From Nannobrachium achirus (Eukaryota; Chordata; Actinopteri; Myctophiformes; Myctophidae), in assembly GCA_963921795.1 (NCBI GenBank), contig OY997647.1:52298458-52362457 (forward strand): a stretch of DNA of 64,000 nucleotides. Reading direction: 5' to 3'. Of the stretch, positions 12,198 through 22,348 are shown piece after piece. The translations under genes and the position numbers were made by a program. Each line of letters begins with the position of its first letter. The first letter of the stretch is position 1. Below the pieces are notes generated by a model. That model was not told the origin of the DNA, made no database searches, and saw only the letters and a list, made by a program, of their open reading frames with translations.

Positions 12198-12495
12198 GCT
12201 GTTGTCATGGTCATCAGACTGCATTTGAAGCTTTCTGTCCAAGCAAGCATTGATGATAAAAAACAGGCACAAGAGATGTATGTTTAGGACTCAGGGAGCG
12301 TGTCATCATTTCGACATAGCATATTTTCGACGCGGGTGAATGTTAACCTGGTGAAATGCTAACCTGCTGACGCTGGTGAATGTTAACCACTATGCCTAAA
12401 CCTAAACCTAACCCAAACCCTAACCTCAGTAAAACTATGCCTAAACCTAACTCGAAATGATGGGCCGTCGAAAAAGCGAGATTTCCCCTAGTACT

Positions 12496-12721
12496 CAGTG
12501 GTTCTCAAAGTGGGATCCAGGGACCTCCAGGGGTCCCTGGGGGGGGGCCAAAATGAGTATAGCATCAAAATAATTAAAATAGCTGATCTACACCTTCTAG
12601 GAAAATCTTTACAAAGTGAGAAAAGATTTTAATAATTTTGAAATGTTTTAACAAAACAAGTCTTTTATGAGTGAATACATGTCAATTGGGATGTCCTTGA
12701 CATGAAAATGTAGAACCACTG
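12496..12721. mobile_element. hAT-like non-autonomous element with half a hairpin
   Basis: CAGTGGTTCTCAAAGTGGG at the left and TAGAACCACTG at the right are terminal inverted repeats. The interior includes the left arm of the hairpin module (AAAATAGCTGATCTACA, 12577-12594) without its partner. Confidence 0.7.
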
Positions 12722-13658
12722 GTTTAAGTGTACTCCCATGTCCGCCGAGGTGCGTTTGTGTTTTTTTAACATGTGTATACACGCACATACACGTAGCGAC
12801 GCTTACAGTATGTGTGTTCATGTACATCTGTGAGCGAGGACACAGGTTTGTTGACTTTCAGCTCACCTGTTTGTCACTCTGCACATCCACGCACACTAAA
12901 AATAGAGGCAGCTTCTAAAAAAGCCTCCTCCACATCGACACACGGAGCCAGTGTGAAAGAACATGTCTATATTTATACATGAATATCTATATTTAAGCTA
13001 AAGCCTTGTGTCCTATGACGGCTTGTTTGTCATTTACACAAATGCAGGGGAGACCAGTAAGTCAGCCAGACAATCAGGGCATGTATGCACAAGCCCTGAA
13101 TGTGTGTGCAGTACACACACAAATACACGCTGACAGGTCACAGGCACACACACGTATGCATGCACGCACGCACACATACAGACACACACACACACACACA
13201 CACACACGGACAGACAGACGGTCAGACGGACAAAATAGACAGACAGACAGACAGACGCACGCACGGGTCGCACGCACGCAATTAATCAATATTGCTTCCA
13301 TTAGCTACAGGGGGAAGACACTGCACTATAATTAGGAAGCACTGCAGAGCAGCAAGCTCGTCACCCCAAGCAACACATCTATACTATAATTTTGCGAATG
13401 TCTGAGTGAGTGAGTGTCTGTCTGTCTGTCTCAGTGTTTCTCCTCGGTGGCTGGAGCAATTGATCTGAAATCGCATCACCATCAGCATATGAACACACCT
13501 GACATAACTGTGAAGCCCGTTTGTCACTTTCACAAATCGTATGCTGTATATTAGCATTTTTATGGTGTATCTATATCTATTTAGCCTACAGTACCTTTTG
13601 TGACCACACATGTTAAGGGAGGGGCGCTGTTGTTCAGGCCATGCACAATCACACACAA

Positions 13659-13659
<1 letters not shown>

Positions 13660-13694
<35 letters not shown>

Positions 13695-13731
13695 GGGGGG
13701 GGGGGGGGGGGGGGGGGGAGTGTGTGTGTGT
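13660..13731. repeat. compound (CA)n-(G)26-(TG)n tract
   Basis: A CA array, a run of 26 G (13693-13718) and a short TG array. Such G runs can form quadruplexes and are also prone to sequencing error. Confidence 0.9.
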
Positions 13732-14097
13732 GCAGGCGGGCAGGCGGGCGGGGTGGGGGGTTCTGGCCCTGTTACAGATGTTGTCCAAAAATCATGCAGA
13801 TCGGTACACAGTATCTCTGTAGCCGTTACATGGAACGGGTATTTCTTACATTGATGCTCCTACATATTGGCATGCAAGCACCAGTTAAAGTTACTTTCCA
13901 TCCCTCATATACTGTGTGCACAGTGCACATCCCATAACCCACACACTGCACATCATTTCGGAGCTCATATCTTTGAACGGGTAAGGGCTAGTCTAGATAA
14001 ACAGGGAGCTATTTTAGGGGAGAAGAACCCATGATTTTTCATCATATATGAACTACGAAGTTTGAACAAATGATTCACACACTGACCGACAGACGGA

Positions 14098-14450
14098 GTG
14101 GTTCTCAACCTGTGGGCCGTGAGGATATTGCATGTGGGCCCCCAAATAATATACAAAACACTTAAGATTTTCATGATAATATAACGTAGTTGTCGGGTGA
14201 AAACCTTTTATGTCCAAAACCGTTTTGTATTTATCATTTAAAAAATGAACTAAACCAGTGAACAGCCAATCTACAAGCACACAACGCCTCGCACCGCGAG
14301 GCGTTGTGTGCTTGTAGATCAGCTGTTTTCACTACTTTTGTGCGATGGCCTTGTGTGCTGAAGCAGTGCTTTACTTTGCTTTTACAAATTTGAAACTTGG
14401 AGATATACGAGGTTTCTGTCCTACTGTGACGATAACATTCATTAATTCAC
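14098..14450. mobile_element. hAT-like element carrying a hairpin module (copy A of a pair)
   Basis: The left end GTGGTTCTCAACCTGTGGGCC is followed by sequence that recurs, inverted, at about 37975-38245. Shared words include TTGTATTTATCATTT, AGCAGTGCTTTACTTTGC and ACTTGGAGATA. The right end is not defined. Confidence 0.55.
14261..14327. repeat. hairpin module, copy 6 (AAGCACACA subfamily)
   Basis: Perfect inner arms CTACAAGCACACAACGCCTC and GAGGCGTTGTGTGCTTGTAG. Both arms carry the GCACACA/TGTGTGC variant instead of GCTCACA/TGTGAGC. Confidence 0.9.
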
Positions 14451-14483
14451 AATCGATCGACTGATCATTAAAAAAAACACGGC

Positions 14484-14710
14484 TGCCATGTTAAGTGCAG
14501 AGAATGTTAGAGGGGCAGGGGCTGAAATATCTATAAGGGCCTTTTTTGTGAAAATATTGAAAATAGCCGACCTCCAAGCTTGGAGCTTGGAGGTCGGCTA
14601 TTTTCACTACTTGCATTCATGGTCTGGAGAGGGCACTATTTTACAGACGGATAAAAGGGCTGGGGCTCAAGCCCCCTTTGATGTCTGTGTGTGCACGTGC
14701 CTGATCTGGA
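14484..14710. mobile_element. GTGCAGAGAATGTTAGAG-family transposon, copy 1
   Basis: This shares GCAGAGAATGTTAGAG, GGGGCTGA and AAGGGCC words and the right end ACAGACGGATAAA...TGTGTGCACGTGCCTG with copies at 39.6, 40.4 and (inverted) 48.9-49.25 kb. The complete copy at 39.6 kb suggests terminal repeats of the GGCACGTGCA type. Confidence 0.6.
14560..14604. repeat. hairpin module, copy 7 (CCTCCAAG subfamily, loop-deleted)
   Basis: AAAATAGCCGACCTCCAAGC pairs perfectly with GCTTGGAGGTCGGCTATTTT around a minimal centre. It looks like a copy collapsed to a nearly perfect palindrome. Confidence 0.9.
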
Positions 14711-15888
14711 CTCCAAGTCCCCTCTATCAGATTCATGATGACACAAGGACAAAAGAGTGACGTTCAGTTACATCATCACATCACTGAAAAGAAAAAAAGA
14801 ACACTCTGGGTCTTTGGTGGTGCGGTGTTTGGTGTTGGTGGTGGGAGGGGGGGGGGGGGGGGTTCCGGCGGTGAGTTTACATAATGCATAATATTTCCTG
14901 CCATGAGGCTGTCATAACAGTGACGTCAAAGGGTATATAGAGCGGAATGCGGACGAATAGAAAATATCATTGCTTGTGCATTATGAGACACCACCACCAG
15001 TCTATTCTGGGTGACAAACCATGACATGTAGTTAAAACATGTAATTAGGGACGACTATAAAACGATAACCTCCCCTATAGTGAGTTTGCAAATAGATCCA
15101 TAGGAATTGCGTTGCCGCAGCTGGTGCAGTGCACTGGGAAACGTGAAATACAGATTTAACAGGATTACATAATATGGTCAGCTATATGGATGGGCGGCTG
15201 GTATACCAGCTGACTACATCTTTCCGTTTATCTATCCATCTACATGTCCCTTCAAGAGATATGATAGGACAACGGATAAGGTTTCTATTAAGGATACATG
15301 GCTGCCTGCCATAAAGCTTTTGGATAGCTGAATGGTTTCCCTCCCTGTATTATACAATAAATACACAGCATTACTATCACTATTATACAACTATATAACA
15401 CGGTTTGGATGTGGAATTGTAGCCTGTGATAGCTACAGCTATATCATTTTATGGAAGCCATCATTTAAATCAAATGATGACACCATGTGAAACAGATAGA
15501 TATTAATAAATGAGAGCAAGAGGGGAATCTTGTATCAACCAGCTGCTCATTCCAAGTGTGTTCATTCCATGAAATGGCCGCCGAAATGTCACATAAAAAC
15601 TAATATCTGAGAGCAGGACGTTCCCTAAAAGGAAGACCTTGGCCTCCTCCAGCATTAAAACACACAGCAGCGTTCAATTCAGGGCAGATAAGACACATAG
15701 TAACTATACACCTGTATGCGTATAAAGCGGTTATAGCGCATTAATAACGCATGATGCTGACATGCATGGCCATGGGTGTCCAATGACAACGCTCTCAATT
15801 CAGAGCGTCTCGTGTTTCAAAACATTCATTCACAGTGAGGGCGATGAAGGTAAAAAAGAAAAAAGCAGAAACCCCCTCCTCACTCACA

Positions 15889-16070
15889 GAGGCGTCAATT
15901 GGGTATGGCAAGTTATGGCAGCTGCCATACCTTGGCTACACAGGGGGAAATAATAAAATGTACTTTTCATCGTGCCTGTTGCTAAGGTATGGCAACATGA
16001 CTGGTGTCTTGCACGCGCGCCAGACACCAGTCATGTTGCCATACCTTAGCTTTTTATGAATTGACGCCAC
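15889..16070. mobile_element. multi-hairpin MITE beside the UBE2QL1 exon 1 donor
   Basis: The ends are GAGGCGTCAATT and AATTGACGCCAC. Inside is a perfect 28-bp stem (15981-16008 with 16023-16050, loop of 14 nt) and a smaller GGTATGGCA/TGCCATACC fold at 15901-15932. The right edge lies about 25 bases inside the intron from the exon 1 donor. Confidence 0.7.
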
Positions 16071-16099
16071 TCGTGGCCACTGCACACTCACTGACTCAC

Positions 16100-16867
16100 C
16101 TGTCCTTTTACGAGGCTCGCGGCGAACTGCCTCATGACGGCCTCCACCGTGTAGGCGCTGGACCACCCGCGGGGGGTCAACAGTTCCATGCATATGGCCC
16201 CGCCGTCCAGCACGTAGCCGTTCTCCAGGCGCGGCGTGAGCACGCGCATGAAGGGCGGCGAGAAGGGGAAGTTGTCGGGGAAGGAGACGTTGAGCAGGAT
16301 GAACTCGGTGTTGGTCTCCTTCATGTCCTGCCACAGCGCCGAGTCCTTGTCCACCTGGTGCAGCTTGACGTTCCAGTCGAACAGGTTGTCGTCGACCAGC
16401 TCCACGCTGATGAAGTTGTCCCCGAGCCGCCGGATCTCCTGCAGCTCCTTCATGAGCCGCCGCGTCCGCACCTGGGTGCAGTGCTGCCGGTGCGGCGGCG
16501 GCGCCAGCGGCGCCAGCGAGGAGGGCGTCGCTTTGCTGCCGCCGATCACGCCGCCGACCCCCGCCGTGTGCTGCTGCTGCTGCTTCTCCTTGGCGTCCTT
16601 GTTGCCCTTATCCTGCTTGTCCTTATCCTTGCCGGAGGACGGCTTGTCCTTGCCGTGCTGGTCCAGCTTCCTCGCCTTGATCTCGGGCGTGCTCAGGATG
16701 TTGTTGGTGTCGTTGTTGCTGGTCTGACAGTGCTTCGTGGCGTTGTTGTTCTTGTTCTGGTGCGTGCCCCCCTTGGTCCCCTTCAGCGAGCCCTGGTGGT
16801 GCTTGGGGTCCTCCGTGTCCCGGTCGTGCAGGCGGATGAGACCGATCTTCCGCAGTAAGGTGGCCAT
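16100..16867 (-). CDS. UBE2QL1: UBE2QL1 coding exon 1 (residues 1-256)
   Basis: Ubiquitin-conjugating enzyme E2 Q-like protein 1 accepts ubiquitin from E1 as a thioester. The UBC core starts at about residue 139 (MKELQEIRRL) and includes the family motif LVDDNLFDWNVKLHQVD, the proline-rich NFPFSPPFMRVL and the active-site segment GGAICMELLTPRGW with Cys226. The exon ends KGQ and a consensus GTGAGT donor follows at 16094-16099. I chose the ATG at 16867 (MATLLRKIGLIRLHDRDTED); an ATG 24 codons upstream is also open. The annotated human protein as I recall it starts at the MKELQEI methionine (161 residues), so this fish reading adds 138 residues: a conserved-looking head, a Lys/Asp/Gln-rich linker (about 66-100) and a Ser/Pro/Ala-rich stretch. 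The region is GC-rich, consistent with a CpG-island first exon. It is divergent from MED10. Confidence 0.93.
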
Positions 16868-18232
16868 TATCTGTTTATTGTTATGATCCTCCGCCGCGGA
16901 GCGAGCGAGCGCAGCCTGCTGCAGGGGGCGAAGATGCACCGCCGTTCGTTGGAGAGCCCCTTAATTGTGCCGCAATCCACCGTCCGTTATAGACTGACTG
17001 CCGCAGCCTTTAAATGAAGACAACTGCTAGTGTCTCTCTCAGTGCAGCATCTTGATAAGGATCGGCTAAATAAAAAGAAGGAAAAAAAACACATGAAGAA
17101 TATGAAAATAAGAAAGGCAATGTCATCAATTATAGCATAGTCATGTAGTATTAGGCTATAGAAGATATAGCACAATTTCTCAACACAGACAGACCGTTGA
17201 ATTCTCTTTTTTGGGACAACACAGTAAACTCTCCAGTGTTGATTTATCCGTTTTACATTTTTTTTTACCCCGAGAATGTATAAATGTAACCACCAAGCAT
17301 GGGTCCATTTTGTTACATTTTTACACTCTCTCAGTGTTAAATGAACGCAGAGGGGTTTTTTAGCCTATGTGAACGTAGAACGTGACTGCAGCAGCGACTG
17401 GAATGATGCGTGCGCGTTTAATTGGAACAGGTTCCAGTGAGCCCACATAGAATAATCTACATTTCAAATGACAGGTTATAGCCTATAATTAGGCATTCTT
17501 CACACACTCACCCGAGACGGGGTGGGAGACAGTCGAAGCTTATCTCCGCTTCTTTGCTGTGAGTGAGTGAGTGAGTGAGTGAGAGAGAGAGAGAGAGAGA
17601 GTCTGGCACGAATTCTGTGGTGAAATAGAATCCAACAGAGACGCTCCGGTCGGTCGCTCGGTCGGTTAAACAGCGGGACCTGCAGAGGAATAAAATGCCT
17701 CTGAATCGAGCGCAGCAGCTGCGGCAGCGACACAACAAGACAAGAAGCCCGTTTAATAATGTGTGCGCGTTGGAACGGACCCACCACCAACACCACAACC
17801 CCCAGATTAATCCTCTCTCTCTCTCCCTTCCTGAGTCCTGACCGACGCGATCACCCTTGTCGAAGTCCTAGGTTTTGCTTCCGTCGGATCTCGGATGTGT
17901 GTGTACCTGGCCTGAATGAGTAATGACGGCTCAAACCAGATATACCAGAGCCAGGGCCAGGACGCCAAGTGAGGAGGAGAAGGGAGGGAAAAAAAGAAAA
18001 GAAAAGTGGGCTGGGACTCTCGACGTCATAGCTAAGCAAGCGGCTCAATACAATACACCCTCCCCCCTTCCCCTCGCTTGTTAATCACACATTGGAGTAC
18101 ATCCTACATGGCTATTCTGGGACTGGGTAGGAGGATAAACTACAGGCCATGACTGAATTAATACATGCATTCATTAATTAATTACTTAGTAGGAAATAGC
18201 CTAATAGGCCTTTTAATTCATTCATTTAAGAA

Positions 18233-18255
18233 ACGTGCACGCGCACGCGCGCGCG

Positions 18256-18305
<50 letters not shown>
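18233..18305. repeat. (CG)n(CA)n alternating purine-pyrimidine tract
   Basis: About 73 bp of uninterrupted purine-pyrimidine alternation, with a CG-rich first half and a CA second half. Such tracts readily adopt Z-DNA. Confidence 0.9.
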
Positions 18306-18307
<2 letters not shown>

Positions 18308-18404
18308 CCTATACTGTAACAATAGCCTACTGTGGGGTTTCATTGTGTGATCTGTGGTTTTAAAACACATAGTGTGTGAGCAGTGCTATTATGAATTAAT
18401 TTCA

Positions 18405-18895
18405 TTAGGCGAAGCTTGGCCAATGTGGGCGTACACCAAACTTTGAGTGCTTTGTGCAAAGATGTAGGCCAGTCAGGCCAGATGCAGTCCAACTCCAATG
18501 TGACCTTGGGCATACAACAAACTCTGAGCGCTTTATGCAAAGATATAGGCCAGATGTAGGCCAAGCGTTGTGTTCTGCAAAGCTTGGCCATAATGTGCGT
18601 GACCCACTGACCCTGGGGCGTACAACAAACTTTGAGGGGCGTTGGCTCAGGGGTAGAGAAACCATCATTAGAACACGGAGCGTTCCCAAGGGGTTCCCAG
18701 TTCGAAATCCGGGCTACCCCAGAGTTAGTGTTGAAGAGTCCTTGAGCAAGACTTTGAACCCTGGGTGAATGTAATTCACAATCTCTGTAAAGAGCCTTCG
18801 ATAAAGGCACTATACAAATGCACCATTTACCATTTATTTGAACACTTTGTGCAAAGATGTAAGGCCAGATGTAGGCCAAGCTTCATGTCCTGGAC
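18405..18895. repeat. degenerate tandem repeat interrupted by a SINE
   Basis: Units contain GCGTACAACAAACTTTGAG, TTTGTGCAAAGATGTAGGCC and AAGCTTGGCC words, at least three times before the SINE and once after it (18834-18890). Confidence 0.7.
18636..18833 (+). mobile_element. tRNA-derived SINE
   Basis: A-box-like GTTGGCTCAGGGGTAGAG and B-box-like GTTCGAAATCC are spaced as in a tRNA head. The body contains AGTCCTTGAGCAAGACTTTG and the tail GGCACTATACAAATGC. Sister copies lie in opposite orientation at about 35.75-36.0 kb and 55.57-55.73 kb. Confidence 0.75.
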
Positions 18896-18947
18896 AAAGC
18901 CAGATGTTGTAGCATAGGCTGCATAGCTCCTTCCAGGGAAAACATAT

Positions 18948-18979
<32 letters not shown>

Positions 18980-19432
18980 AATTGATTGATTGAATAAGTC
19001 CGTAACATTTTGCAGATACAGTGGTACTATTTTACAATGAATCTAAAAGGATAACCCAAAAAGCCTTGTTCACAATGCAGGGCTTGTTTCCATTGTGGTC
19101 CTGTGTACATCAAGACATAGCCTACAATAGGGCTAATACAGTAATATGCAATACAAGACATCATCAACATTAGTAGAACTAAACGTAGGCCTATACCTAT
19201 GTACAGTAAACCACTGGGAGACAATGAACTCAATAGCCTATAGGATATATTCAAAACATTCATCTTCTACTGCAATATACCTACTACTACTAATAATAAT
19301 GTTATTATTATTGTTATGCCTATTATAATTTACCTGGTATTCAGTCTGGAAACTGGTACCCACTACCCACCTATGGACCTTTCTCACCCGTTTCCCCATT
19401 TTCATATCTAAATAAACAGTTAGTCAATCTTG

Positions 19433-19561
<129 letters not shown>

Positions 19562-19604
19562 GTTATTATTATGACACAGTAGTAGATGTAGCAAAGCAGC
19601 TTTG

Positions 19605-19696
19605 CCAATCGGCAGCACGACAGTTTACGATGTTTAGTATCGAAAGGTGGTAATTTCTGACTGTCTGTTACCATGGATACTGAGCAGCGATTGGCT
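19605..19696 (+). promoter_or_regulatory. probable MED10 core promoter elements
   Basis: A forward CCAAT (19605-19609), an RFX X-box-like GTTACCATGGATAC (19667-19680) and an inverted CCAAT in GCGATTGGCT (19687-19696) lie 150-240 bp before the MED10 start. No TATA box is apparent, which suits a housekeeping gene. These are motif matches only. Confidence 0.45.
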
Positions 19697-19846
19697 GACA
19701 TACTGCCGGAAAGTGCTCCGTGTGTTGGTGTGTGGCTTTTGGGTAATGGAGCGGGTTGTCAGGAGACGGTGATGAATCAAAAGGTTTAATTTGTGATTTA
19801 AATGACCCGTGTTTCACACAAAGCGATCTGATAACGGTTTAAAAAC

Positions 19847-19968
19847 ATGGCGGAGAGATTTGACAACCTCGAGGAGCACCTGGAGAAATTCGTCGAGAAC
19901 ATTCGACAGTTGGGAATCATCGTCAGCGATTTCCAGCCCAGCAGCCAGACGGGACTCAACCAGAAACT
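19847..19968 (+). CDS. MED10: MED10 coding exon 1 (residues 1-40 and part of 41)
   Basis: MED10 is a subunit of the middle module of the Mediator complex, which links activators to RNA polymerase II in the nucleus. The exon begins with the methionine of MAERFDNLEEHLEKFVENIR and continues QLGIIVSDFQPSSQTGLNQK, almost residue for residue the vertebrate N-terminus. It ends after two bases of Leu41 at a consensus donor GTAAGT (19969). The ATG is preceded by AAAAAC and followed by GCGG, a reasonable translation context. The start lies about 3 kb from the start of UBE2QL1 on the other strand. Identity is very secure. A second copy of the donor sequence lies at 20568-20582 (see findings). Confidence 0.96.
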
Positions 19969-19984
19969 GTAAGTAGTTCACGTT

Positions 19985-20570
19985 CAGTGGTGGAAAAAGT
20001 ACTCACATTTGTTACATGTGTTAAAGTATCAATACTGCAATGTTGATATACGCTTTTACAATTACAAGTAAAAGTCGGGAATTCAAAATGTAGGCTACTC
20101 GAGTAAAATTACAAAGGTAGCATCATTATAATACATGTCTTGTTACTTGTATGTGTTGGAACAATAAAAACGTATAGATTAAAATGTAGTTAAAGTAAAA
20201 GTACTCATTGTGCAGAATGTCCTGTTTAAAGTTTCCAAATGTATGCAAATCTTTTGAAAATAGCAGATCTACAATCTTGTAGATCGTAGCCTATATAGGA
20301 CTGAATAGCTGCAAATTGCAACACTAGATTTTAGTTTTCAATCTGATGATCCTAGATTCATCAGATTAAAAACAAAAATCTAGTGTTGCAATTTGCGGCT
20401 AAGGGCTGAATGAAAATCTACAGTAACTAGTAAATAAAGTTTCAAATAAATGTAGTGGAGTAAAAGTACAATATTTGGATCCGAGAAATAGTGGAGTAAA
20501 AGTATTGGCATTGGAAATACTCAAGTAAAGTTCAAATACCTCAGTTGTACATAGTTACTTTACACCACTG
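19985..20570. mobile_element. CAGTGGTGGAAAAAGTACT-type non-autonomous element
   Basis: CAGTGGTGGAAAAAGTACTC at the left and AGTTACTTTACACCACTG at the right are terminal inverted repeats. Interior words such as AAGTAAAAGTCGGGAATTC recur near 26.3 and 45.5 kb. I recall this as a very common fish hAT-like repeat. Confidence 0.65.
20311..20398. repeat. inverted repeat inside the MED10 intron 1 element
   Basis: GCAAATTGCAACACTAGATT returns as AATCTAGTGTTGCAATTTGC with an internal CTGATGA/TCATCAG fold. It adjoins a degenerate short copy of the hairpin module (20256-20290). Confidence 0.75.
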
Positions 20571-22256
20571 TAAGTAGTTCACTTTTATGTACTGAGTGCA
20601 GTTTGCAGTTTAACCGGTTTTCAATAGGGGGGTTTATATTAATATGATTTCTATGAACAGAAAATAGAATATATATATAAAAAAAAGAAATATAATTAAT
20701 TCAGTAAGGACTGGGTGGACAGGGGCACAAATGAGCAAGTGTTGGGCCTTGGGGTTGGGAGAGGTGTGTGTAGTAGTAGTTGTAAGCCTACTGTCTACAT
20801 TGTAATTGGGATCATGCCAGGTTGTATTAGGAAAATGTGTTATTAGATTAATTAAATTGGTAACTTAAATAAGCTTTATTACATTATTCCAATCCACACC
20901 TCACCTTCTGACCACTCCTCATATACAAATACATGATCTTCTGACCCCCCCCCCCCCCCCCCCCCTCAATTCAAAGGGCTTTATTGGCATGAGAAAACAC
21001 ATTTACATTGCCAAAGCAGAAGTGTACACAATACAGTACAATTAATGCTCATAGTTAGGAATAGACTACGTGACAACCAGGAATAGTCTGGTGACCACCA
21101 GAGAGACTGGTGACAGCCGGAGTGTAGACGGCACCCGGGAGTAGGTTGGGTTAGCGCCTCAGCCTGTGTCTTCCGTGAGGAAGAAGCCCAACAAACCCAC
21201 GTTAGGCCTTTAGTAGGGCCATTCAAGCTGCAAGTGGAGCCTGCAGCAGCAGCACCACTGCTGGGCCAGGTGTAGCCTGTGTAGTTACTCAAGAATCCAC
21301 GCTCCTGAGTGAAATGTCTGGGGCTGGCAGTCTAGTGCAACGCACAGGTCCTGACCTGGTGAGAGCAGGAGTGGACCTGGTGAGACGTAGGAGGGGCCCG
21401 GACAGGAGTCAATCCACAGAGCCTAGTCCTTCCATGCGCCAGATTTCCTCTCCCAGTCTCGGCAGAGTAGTTCCGGAGCGGAGGAGTGAATGTGAATGGT
21501 TCTGTCTTTCCCTAACATGGGACTGATCGTGGGTAGCTACTGGGACGTAAGTCGGGACTTGATCAACCCCGGCTGGGTCACCCAAGTGAGGGGTATGATG
21601 TTGCGAGACCCGAAACCCTGATGAGCTTGGGCGACATAGCCTACATCACGGAGGATACGTCCCAGGTGCATCCATGCAATGTTTTCTTTTGTTATAGTTA
21701 ATACTGGTACAATACAATCGGAACAAAATATGTACAAGTGAAAGGAGTGTTACAGTTTTCATGTATCAAGCTTACATGCAGGCAGACCATGGGAAAGCCT
21801 GGTGATCATTTAAAGTGGGCCATTTGATCCGGTCTAGGCGGAAACCACAAGCAGAAGAAGTGGCGTCGCTTTGTTTTGGTTCCCCCCGTTTGTTTCCCCA
21901 ATCTCTATTAAAATGCTCGAGTAGCCTAGTGTAGTTTTGCCAGTCACTACGAGTTGGACTAAAATATGCATATACCAAACTAATTTTCCAAAAGCAAAAC
22001 TACGCCGCATCAAGGGGTTTATTAGGTAGGCCCTAAAAGTATGTCCTTGAGAGCAGGGGAATTATTTTGGGTAAACTGAATCCGGTTTGATCTTTCCAGC
22101 CAAATTGTAGTCCTTTGAGAACTACAGCATGACGTAAAGTGGTTTCCGCTCCCGACCGGATCAAACCCCGAAAAGTGAAGGGATCCCAGACTACATTTGA
22201 TATCCTTCTCCTATCACAGCAGCTCACTCTCTCTCTCTCTATCTCTCTCATTGACA

Positions 22257-22279
22257 CCACACACACGCACGCACGCACG

Positions 22280-22347
<68 letters not shown>
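22257..22347. repeat. (CA)n microsatellite with CGCA start
   Basis: A CA array preceded by CGCA units and a CT-rich stretch at 22226-22250. Confidence 0.9.

Positions 22348-22348
<1 letters not shown>

Noticed and set aside
12391..12430. Telomere-like CCTAAACCTAAACCTAACCC
   Set aside because: It is too short and irregular for an interstitial telomere, and such words are frequent in diverged fish repeats.
16004..16858. 284-residue open frame on the plus strand
   Set aside because: It is antisense to UBE2QL1 exon 1 and open only because that exon is GC-rich; the Val/Leu-rich translation matches no family.
18636..18720. Possible functional tRNA gene
   Set aside because: A- and B-box-like words are present, but the cloverleaf arms do not pair properly and a SINE body follows, so it is a SINE head.
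21314..21526. Arg/Ser-rich frame in MED10 intron 1
   Set aside because: GC-rich repeat sequence with no splice signals; no homology recognised.
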